NCBI GenBank assembly: GCA_026770595.1
Contig: MU634448.1
Coordinates: forward strand, 1-12,121
DNA from: Ochromonadaceae sp. CCMP2298
Taxonomy: Eukaryota > Sar > Synurophyceae > Ochromonadales > Ochromonadaceae
Reading direction: 5' to 3'
Length of the DNA stretch: 12,121 bases
Shown here: piece by piece, positions 1-6,368 of the stretch
How positions within the stretch are numbered: position 1 is the stretch's first letter
Layout: each line of letters begins with the position of its first letter
The notes under the pieces: generated by a model
Database searches by the model: none
What the model was told of the DNA's origin: nothing
The model's input: only the letters and a program-made list of their open reading frames with translations
Translations under genes and position numbers: made by a program

Positions 1-2322
1 TCCCCCTCCCAGCTGTCTTTTCAAAGCGTCCAGCACGCCAGCCCTGCCCTGCTGCGCCTGCTTCTTGGCCAATGCCGGATTCAGCCTCCCCTTCCCCTTC
101 ACCCCCCGCTTCCCAGCGGGACCAGACTGCGCCTGCACCTGCGGCGGCGGTGGCGCCCACCTCATCGGGTCTGCAGAGTACACCACTGCCAGGTCCGCAA
201 CATACTGGAAAGTTCCCAGGTCCCCCCTGATGGAGGAGGAGAGGCTCTTCTCTGCACCAGCGAAGTCTCCAGAAAGAAACTGAGCGCGAGCCCTACGCAC
301 TGCTGCGCCTCCGTCACCCGCCTTCTCTCCTCTTCCTTCTCCTCCTTTTCCTGCTCCCTCTCCCTCTTTTCCCCCTCCCTCTCCTACTCCTCCCTCTCCC
401 TCATTTCCATCTGCCCCGCCCTTACCCTTGTCCTTTCCCAAGCCCCAGCCCTTCCCCCAGCCCCCATCCTTGCCCTTATCTTTCACCTCGTCCTTTTTCT
501 TAAGCTTGTCGCCGCCTCCAACCTTTTCGGGATGCGGCCGCGTCTTTTTGCGCACATACAGACCCGCCACCGACACCGGCAGCACCTCCCCCCGCAGCCC
601 GCCGCCCACCAGCGCCCCCACCCTACCCGTGCCCACTGGCAGCTGCTGGGACCAGTCGCCGCCCACCCTGCTGTGCAGCGCGATGATGTAGGGAGAAGCG
701 GGGGCGAAGACAGGGGCGGAGGGGGCGGGGCCGGTGCCGGGAGGAATGAGATCAAGTACGTGTATTGCCCGCCCCGCCCAGGCAGAGCCGCCTAACCCTG
801 CTGCCTCAACCTCTGTCCCTGCCCCTGCGTCTGCATCAGCAGTGGTCAGCATCCAGGAGTCCAGCAGCCGCACCCCTCCCTTTCCCCCACTGTCTCCACT
901 ACTCCCACTGCCCCCGCTGCCCCCGCTGCACAGAAGCTCATCAGCCACCCGCCTGACCACAGCCCCGCCCCTGCGCCCACTGCCCCTTCCGCCACTGCCT
1001 CCGGTGCTCCCTCTGCTCCCTCTGGACGTGGGAGGAACATCACAGCAGGGGACAGTACTGCCCACATCACCTGCCCCCGCCCCTGCTCCCGTATCCCACG
1101 ACGCACGAGGGGGAAGCGGCAGCCCGGCCCGAACATCACATACGCTCGACACCACCCCCAAGCCCCCCCCGGCTACCCGCTTTCCTCCCACTACTGCCCC
1201 CCCCGGCAGTGACCCGCTCATCATGCCTGGGTTCTTATTTCCCACCCCTGTCCCCTTGGTTCCCACCCCTGTGTTCTTGACTGCCATGACTTTGGCCAGC
1301 GAGCTCTTGAGCCAGCAGTCTCCCCCACCCGTACGCGTCCAGTGAGAGCAGTAGGGCGTGGCACAGCAGAGGGCGCAGCAGTGCGCAGCGGAGGGTGTGT
1401 GTTGAGGATTCTTCAGGCTCGCTAGACTGGGGTGGATGTTTGGATGCAGGTCCCCGCCCTTGAAGTCCACCCTCAACAGCAGCGTGACGTTGCCGCAAGC
1501 GGAGGGGGCGAGCATCGCGGGGGTGGGAAGCAGAGAGTTGGGGTGGGTGGGGGCCTGGGCCGGGGGAAGCTGGTGGTAGGAGGTGTCGAGCAGCCTCCAC
1601 CAGCGCAGCGCCCCCTTCTCTGCTTCTGCCCCTGCCCCCACCCCTGCCTCCATCCCTTGTTCATGCTCCTGCTCCGTTTCCGCCCTCTGCGCCACGGTCG
1701 TCCAGCCACGCAGGGGGAAGGTCAGCAGCAGCCGCGTTACCACCACCGCCCCCCGCCCCCGCCCCTGCCCTTGTGGGTACTGGTACCGTACCTGCTGCAA
1801 TGCGTTGCCGGCCGCCACGAAACCTGAGGGCAGCTTCTGCAGTGGCGCCTCTGCGGAGCAGGGCAGCAGCGATCGATGCACGGCAGCGCCCTCGGGGTTA
1901 GTGATCAACCAGAAGAGCGTGCTACTGTACGTAACAAATGTGGATTTACTGGAGGCGTCGAAGGTGTCATTGGCACCCCACCCCCGCCCCCACCCCTGCC
2001 CCTCCTCCTGCCCCTCCACCCAGTCCTCGAGGCCCTCGTCAGGTAGCGGGGACCTCTGCGCCCCAGGGGAAGTCTCGGGACCCAGATCCAAGCCGTACAG
2101 CCCAAAGGCGTCACCGCCCCCGCCCCCGCCGACGTCCTTCACTCCGCTGCTGAAGCTCACGCCCCGGTGCTGCGGACTCGCGTTCTTGGGTCCGGCGCCC
2201 CCGTCGCTGTGCAGATGATGGCGGTCCTCGTGCAGCTGACTAACGTACACGCCTAGGAAGATAATCATGCAGATCACGAAGACCAACCCCAGGGCTACAA
2301 GCTGCACTGGCCGGATAGCCAT
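1..2322 (-). CDS. Membrane-anchored PAN/apple-like and GH95 glycoside hydrolase-like protein (3' end outside window)
   Basis: I read every codon from the ATG at 2322 down to base 1 and found no stop; an in-frame TGA lies just upstream (2353-2355), so 774 codons are open and the C-terminus is missing. Residues about 6-28 are one hydrophobic segment after a short basic start, as in a type II signal anchor. Residues about 312-345 hold a cysteine cluster (CCALCC, then PYCSHW, then CWLKS) typical of PAN/apple-like carbohydrate- or protein-binding folds. From about 545 the sequence matches the GH95 N-terminal domain: W557 followed by LPVGTGRVGALVGGG (561-575; family form LPxGNGrlGAM), and RARAQFLSGDFAGAEKSL (677-694). 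An 80-residue Lys/Gly/Glu insert separates these blocks. The GH95 catalytic domain would lie beyond the edge, so activity on alpha-L-fucosides or galactosides cannot be judged. I infer a Golgi or cell-surface glycan enzyme. Residues 30-310 are not recognised. Confidence 0.75.
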   Translation of the reverse strand, partial: MAIRPVQLVALGLVFVICMIIFLGVYVSQLHEDRHHLHSDGGAGPKNASPQHRGVSFSSGVKDVGGGGGGDAFGLYGLDLGPETSPGAQRSPLPDEGLEDWVEGQEEGQGWGRGWGANDTFDASSKSTFVTYSSTLFWLITNPEGAAVHRSLLPCSAEAPLQKLPSGFVAAGNALQQVRYQYPQGQGRGRGAVVVTRLLLTFPLRGWTTVAQRAETEQEHEQGMEAGVGAGAEAEKGALRWWRLLDTSYHQLPPAQAPTHPNSLLPTPAMLAPSACGNVTLLLRVDFKGGDLHPNIHPSLASLKNPQHTPSAAHCCALCCATPYCSHWTRTGGGDCWLKSSLAKVMAVKNTGVGTKGTGVGNKNPGMMSGSLPGGAVVGGKRVAGGGLGVVSSVCDVRAGLPLPPRASWDTGAGAGAGDVGSTVPCCDVPPTSRGSRGSTGGSGGRGSGRRGGAVVRRVADELLCSGGSGGSGSSGDSGGKGGVRLLDSWMLTTADADAGAGTEVEAAGLGGSAWAGRAIHVLDLIPPGTGPAPSAPVFAPASPYIIALHSRVGGDWSQQLPVGTGRVGALVGGGLRGEVLPVSVAGLYVRKKTRPHPEKVGGGDKLKKKDEVKDKGKDGGWGKGWGLGKDKGKGGADGNEGEGGVGEGGGKEGEGAGKGGEGRGEKAGDGGAAVRRARAQFLSGDFAGAEKSLSSSIRGDLGTFQYVADLAVVYSADPMRWAPPPPQVQAQSGPAGKRGVKGKGRLNPALAKKQAQQGRAGVLDALKRQLGGG
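321..412. repeat. Polypyrimidine/polypurine tract inside the GH95-like coding region
   Basis: The plus strand is almost pure C/T here, with only a few purine interruptions (for example at 352 and 386). On the coding (minus) strand it reads GGA/GAG/GGG codons, giving part of the Gly/Glu/Lys-rich insert of the GH95-like protein. It is a simple-sequence expansion kept in frame. Confidence 0.7.
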
Positions 2323-2804
2323 GGCACAGTATCCTTCGCAAGATAGGGGCTTTCAGTTCGTTCGCAATGCCGTCAGACACGTTGGTCCATCTGTGGTGCG
2401 GATCGATTACTCCTCCGATGGCGTTGCTGTTCCCACAATCCCAGCGTCGCTGTCCCTGCTGCTTCTGCTGCACATGGAATACTCACAAGTCGATTCTGGG
2501 ATTCTGCTGCACGCGATTGTGAGGCAAGAACAGAGGAAGATTATCGTGTGGGTTTTTAATATTATCGCATTTTTTTGGGGTTTTTAATATTCTGGGCATA
2601 TAGAGAGCGAGGTTGTTCAACGTTACAGTGTCTATCGTTACAGTGAGGTTCATCAGTTCATCAAAGCGATCCCCGGGATCCCAGCGTGGAAAAGAGCGTG
2701 CTCGAGGGTTGATCAGTGGTCGAACGAAGCTTTGGGGAAAAACTGCGATGACAGGAGAGTCGCGGTGACCGCAGCTGAACAGAATGAACAATTGTTTACG
2801 AATA
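2323..2804. promoter_or_regulatory. Divergent promoter region between the GH95-like and NiCoT-like genes
   Basis: These 482 bp separate two start codons pointing away from each other and must hold both promoters and 5' leaders. The composition drops to AT-rich compared with the flanking coding DNA. Two short direct repeats are visible: GGTTTTTAATATT at 2551-2563 and 2579-2591, and CGTTACAGTG at 2621-2630 and 2636-2645. I see no certain TATA box. The repeats could be factor-binding sites, but that is inference. Confidence 0.5.
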
Positions 2805-4166
2805 ATGTCGACGCACGGCGCGGGTACCATCTTTCTGGTGGTCGCTGGCCTGCTGGCGTGCGCGCTGCTCCAGCTGCATCTCAACACCTACTCGTACACC
2901 CTACAGCTGCTGTCCAACTCGGCCGTGGTCGGTGGCCTGTTAAGCGGTGGTAAGTAAGCTCCAGATACTTCAAGCTTAAAGACAAGAATAGGTCTAGTAT
3001 AGATCCTGTGATCATATTACAATCTCCTTACCCTTGTGATGATGATGATGTATATCCATATATAAACTCTGCTCTCTCCTTCGATCCTAGGTTTGCACGC
3101 TCTCACAGGGCCCGATCACCTTGCTGCTCTGCTGCCGCTCATCTTGGGCAGGCGCTGGTGGCGCAGCGGGTGCGTGGGTGCAGCGTGGGGCCTGGGACAT
3201 GGCCTGACCTCGGCGATCATCGGCTTCCTCAGCTGCAGCATGAAACGCCTCGTGCTGAGGGCGCAGTCCGTGGAGGGGCTTGGTGATGTGGCGGACGCGG
3301 CGGTGGGCGTAACGCTGATCGTTATCGGTGTTACTGGCTACTACGAGGCATCGGGGCCCGACGAGGCTGAGACGAAAGTTGGGCAGACGGTGGAGAGCGA
3401 AGGCTTCGTCACAGATACAGAGTCGAATATCGACAACGGCGATGAGGAGGCAGCAAGTATAGCAGACGCGCAGACATCATCAATGCCAGGAGCGGCGTTA
3501 ATAGCTTCAGAATGGTGTGGGTCGACAGGTTCGAGCTCGTTACCTATTGCAGGAACGACAGTTTCGGGTAGACAGCAGCGGGAACAGCGCGAACAGTGGG
3601 CGCTGTGGGCAGTGCTGGTGAACGGCTGCATGCTGGGTCTTTCCTGGGACGGTCTGCCCTCCCTCGCACCCGCAGTGATTATGTCCCCTCCCTCTGCCCT
3701 CCCCTTCCTCCTAGCCTACGCCTTTTCCACTGCGGGGATTATGTCCCTGGCGGCGGGGCTGGTGGGCGAGCTCACCTGTTGGGCAAGGGGGGTGAAGGGG
3801 GGTTTTTCTGAGCGACTAGCGGCCTTGAGCAGTCTGCTAGCAGTGGCCATGGGCGTGTGCTGGGTGGTGGCTGCGGCTGCACGGCTCCTCGGCCTGCGCA
3901 TGGCGCACTTGCACGGGCATGCGCGGACAGGCACACTGGGGGCCTTGCCCGATGACGTGGTGGAGGGCAACGACGGGTCCGGGTACCCCTACGCCTACCC
4001 GCACGACCACGTTGGGGTGCACGCGGCGCTGGGCGGGGCCTCGCTGCTGGCAGTGCTGGGCGTGCTGGCATACGCGCTGCGGAGGGAATTCGAACTCACT
4101 CCGCAGGACTGTTCACTGCTCGCTACGCTCAGAGGCAGAGGCAAGTCGCACGTGCACAAGGTGTAA
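2805..4166 (+). CDS. NiCoT/HupE-like nickel-cobalt permease family membrane protein
   Basis: Exon 1 is 2805-2949 and exon 2 is 3091-4166; the 141-bp intron starts GTAAGT and ends CCTAG. Joining (phase 1) gives 406 residues. The ATG at 2805 is chosen because it opens directly onto a transmembrane helix and has A at -3. The join creates GLHALTGPDHLAAL, the signature of the plant/algal high-affinity nickel-transport family, with H51, D57 and H58 as the likely metal-site residues; WGLGHG with H85 follows. About eight hydrophobic segments fit the family. The second half has the WDGLPSLAPA block, equivalent to the family's xPDALxxxLPALA. Residues about 116-190 form an acidic hydrophilic loop, and 319-350 a His-containing loop (H321, H323, H325 and a later HDH). 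It probably moves Ni2+ or Co2+, but the family also contains members of unknown substrate. Unlike the Arabidopsis members it shows no obvious plastid transit peptide. Confidence 0.8.
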
Positions 4167-4306
4167 CAAAGCACTCCTCGGCATTTCATACTCTTGTCTG
4201 TTTTAAATACTGTATAATTTAACGAGTGCGGAACCTGGGAACGGTAGCATCATACATTGGTACCCGGAGAGTCACCAGCAGTGGTAGTGGTGGAAGGCCT
4301 AGAAAT
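4167..4306. other. Convergent 3' gap between the NiCoT-like and cofilin genes
   Basis: Only 140 bp lie between the stop codons of two convergent genes, so their 3' UTRs probably abut or overlap. A TGTATAA at about 4210 on the plus strand may belong to the polyadenylation signal of the permease gene. I see nothing coding. Confidence 0.4.
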
Positions 4307-4916
4307 CTAGAAGTCAAAGTCCTCCTCGTCCTCCTCCTCCTCCTTCACCAGTCCCAGGGTCACTGCCAGCTCCTCGACTGCGCTCACCTGATATGGGGGA
4401 TAATTGGGGAAGGCAAAGGTCACAGAATTAGGCCACGAGGTTTGCACGCGACCCAGAGTGGGCCTACAATGCCACTGTCCGCAAGGTATTCTAACATAAC
4501 CCGTGCCCCACCTGCGTGTCGAACACTCCAGGCAGGCTTTCGCACAGTTTGCCCTTCAAAGAGGTGTACGCCATCTTGTGGTGCGTGGTGGCGTTCTGTG
4601 GAAACCAGCTCACGAACCACAGCTTGGACGCGGGTCTGCCATCTAGAGTCGTGTAGTCCTGGTCGAAGATACAGAAGCGGCACTCTGTGAAGGGCAATGC
4701 CGCCTTAAGCTCGTCGAAGCCGGACTTGCGTGTGCCAACTGTCTCTACCTCTACTTCCGTAGGCCCCATCTTGAAGACAATGAAGCGATGTTTCCGCCTC
4801 ACTTTGAGCTCCTGGAATGTATTGAAACCTGCCTCAGACATCGACGATGAGATGTCTATCTTCTGGAACTCTAGTGTCTCCCCCGCCGTCTTTAAGTGGT
4901 TGCTCTCCTCTGCCAT
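4307..4916 (-). CDS. Actin-depolymerising factor / cofilin
   Basis: Exon 1 is 4916-4512 (135 codons) and exon 2 is 4387-4307 (27 codons with stop). The 124-bp intron (4511-4388) begins GTGGGG and ends TATCAG, phase 0, giving 161 residues. The ADF-H fold is clear: the FQELKVRRKHRFIVFKM strand-helix block, a CRFCIFDQDY core, KLWFVSWFPQNA, and the actin-binding long helix HHKMAYTSLKGKL, which matches the canonical KMxYxxxK. ADF/cofilin binds G- and F-actin in the cytoplasm and severs or depolymerises filaments. Ser residues near the N-terminus (SSMSEAGF) may be phosphorylation sites, by analogy with cofilin Ser3. The protein is somewhat longer than most single-domain ADFs because it has an N-terminal extension of about 20 residues and ends in an acidic tail (KEEEEDEEDFDF). 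Reading through the intron would end the protein after QVGHGLC without the last helix, so the spliced form is preferred. Confidence 0.93.
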
Positions 4917-5241
4917 GGCGCTGCCACCGAATCGATGAAGGCTGCGCCTGATTCGAACTGATCAGCTTTGGCCGAAGATAGGCTCTCCACAGAGATCAGC
5001 AGGCTCCTCCCAACAGATCATCTTTTCCCCCACAGATCATCCCAAATCCTGGAAATCGATTTTTGCAGACGAATAGGCGCTTTTATCGCGCCTATTCACA
5101 TGTAACAGATGGAAGGAATTGGCGAGCCTTCGAAACTTCGCGTGTGTTCTCAACATTGCTGTGGCGGAGGTGAGCAACGTTGCTGTTCAGTTGCACTTCC
5201 ATTCCATTCCAACAGCTTGTTCCATGTTTCAATTCATCATC
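4917..5241. promoter_or_regulatory. Divergent promoter region between the cofilin and FKBP genes
   Basis: These 325 bp lie between two outward-facing start codons. They contain a perfect inverted repeat, GAATAGGCGC (5071-5080) and GCGCCTATTC (5088-5097), around a 7-nt spacer TTTTATC, and short direct repeats of ACAGATCAT around 5014-5040. The position between the two transcription units suggests shared control. I see no recognised factor site with certainty. Confidence 0.5.
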
Positions 5242-6103
5242 ATGGCTTTCGTTCTGGGACTCTCTAGAAACGCGATGGGCTTCTCCAGGCCCACGCAGGC
5301 CATGCGCAGAACTGCGAACCGCCTCATCTCCCTGAAGGGTAAGCATAGAAGCTTCTTGAACGAAGAGGACATTTCCTGTACATACTGAACAAATGAGCTG
5401 TGCATGTTGATGGCTCTGGCCAACTCCTAGATCTACTCCTAACCCCTGACAACCCCACTCCTAAACTTCAGGGGGCGCTAACGCCATGCCCGAGGCGGAG
5501 GAATTAAAACCCGTTTATGCCCTCGGTGTGAACATCGCCAAGCAGGTGGGCAGCGAGCTCAAGGGCATTCTCACCAAGGATGAGATCGCCGTGATGATCT
5601 CCGGCTTTACCGACTCCATGCTGGACAACGTGGAGGACGATAGAGATCTCTTGATGAAATATGGCCCTGCCCTGAACGAGCTCCTGACCAGCCGCGCGAA
5701 CAAGGGCGTCTCCGAGGAGAAGGAGAAGGGCAAGGACTTCATCACCAAGTACCTCCTAGGCCACCCCAAGGCGGTGCAGACCGATTCGGGTATGATCTTC
5801 GACGCCATTCTGGCGGGCACAGGTGCTCAGGCCACCCTGGACTCCAACGTCCTTGTCCACTATCACGGAACTCTCACTGACGGCACCGTGTTCGACAGCT
5901 CCGTGGACCGCGGAGAGCCTATCAAGTTCCCCCTGCGCAACGTGATTCAGGGCTGGCAGGAGGGCGTGTCGATGATGCAGGTGGGGGGCAAGGCGACCCT
6001 GGTGGTTCCTGCGGACATGGCGTATGGCGACCAGGGCTCTCCCCCGGTGATCCCCCCCGGCGCCACGCTCATCTTCGAGGTGGAGCTGCTTGACGTGCTC
6101 TAG
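5242..6103 (+). CDS. FKBP-type peptidyl-prolyl cis-trans isomerase with FKBP_N domain (MIP/FkpA-like)
   Basis: Exon 1 is 5242-5338 and exon 2 is 5472-6103; the 133-bp intron begins GTAAGC and ends CTTCAG, phase 1. The product is 242 residues. The ATG at 5242 has A at -3 and G at +4; an in-frame ATG at 5224 has a poor context. Residues 1-37 are basic, Ser/Thr-containing and free of acidic residues, which suggests an organelle-targeting leader. Residues about 44-110 resemble the helical FKBP_N dimerisation domain of bacterial MIP, FkpA and FklB. The C-terminal FKBP fold keeps the active-site set: HYHG with Y163, F173-D174 in FDSS, VIQGW with W194, AYGD with Y217, VIPP, and the IFEVELL end. It should catalyse prolyl isomerisation and help protein folding. 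If the intron is not real, translation could begin at the internal ATG 5486 with no leader. Confidence 0.93.
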
Positions 6104-6134
6104 GCGTGTTAAGTTGTTCAGAGGCGTGTTAAGT
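6102..6134 (+). repeat. Direct repeat of AGGCGTGTTAAGT at the FKBP stop codon
   Basis: The 13-mer occurs at 6102-6114 and 6122-6134, 20 nt apart. The first copy overlaps the last two bases of the TAG stop. It looks like a small tandem duplication at the start of the 3' UTR. Confidence 0.75.
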
Positions 6135-6259
6135 GTTAGTGTTCATCTGATCGCACCCAGCGTTTGCAAACTGCCTGTCTCAATTAGTGGGGGGGAAGTG
6201 GGGGGAAATCGTCACAATATCTAGTGCAGAATCAAGTGCTGACTCTGATGCATCTGTTT

Positions 6260-6264
6260 TGTAA
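6260..6264 (+). terminator. Candidate polyadenylation signal TGTAA for the FKBP gene
   Basis: TGTAA, the usual poly(A) signal of chlorophyte algae, lies 157 nt after the FKBP stop. The motif is short and the other plus-strand genes here lack a clear copy in the same place, so support is weak. Confidence 0.3.
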
Positions 6265-6330
6265 CATATTTCAACAAACTTATCTGCGTACCTATGTCGT
6301 GTGTTCTATGTGCAATCGTCCCCACGCAGC

Positions 6331-6335
6331 TTACA
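6331..6335 (-). terminator. Candidate polyadenylation signal TGTAA for the JMJD7-like gene
   Basis: TTACA on the plus strand reads TGTAA on the minus strand, 33 nt beyond the stop codon of the JMJD7-like gene. If used, the 3' UTR is very short and does not overlap the convergent FKBP transcript by much. Confidence 0.3.
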
Positions 6336-6368
6336 AAGGGACAAGGTCCCTACTCTAGGTCCCAACTT

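Noticed and set aside
734-2218. Long plus-strand proline/serine-rich frames (for example 734-1345 and 1583-2218)
   Set aside because: They are antisense shadows of the GH95-like minus-strand frame. Their Pro-rich content is simply the complement of Gly-rich coding repeats, and they show no domain or good start.
4226-4690. Plus-strand 154-residue frame opposite cofilin
   Set aside because: It crosses the cofilin exons and intron on the other strand, has no recognisable domain, and the minus strand has a clear ADF-H match.
5119-5241. FKBP start upstream at 5119 or 5224
   Set aside because: 5119 is a TTG codon, and the ATG at 5224 has a poor context (T at -3 and +4), while the ATG at 5242 has A at -3 and G at +4.
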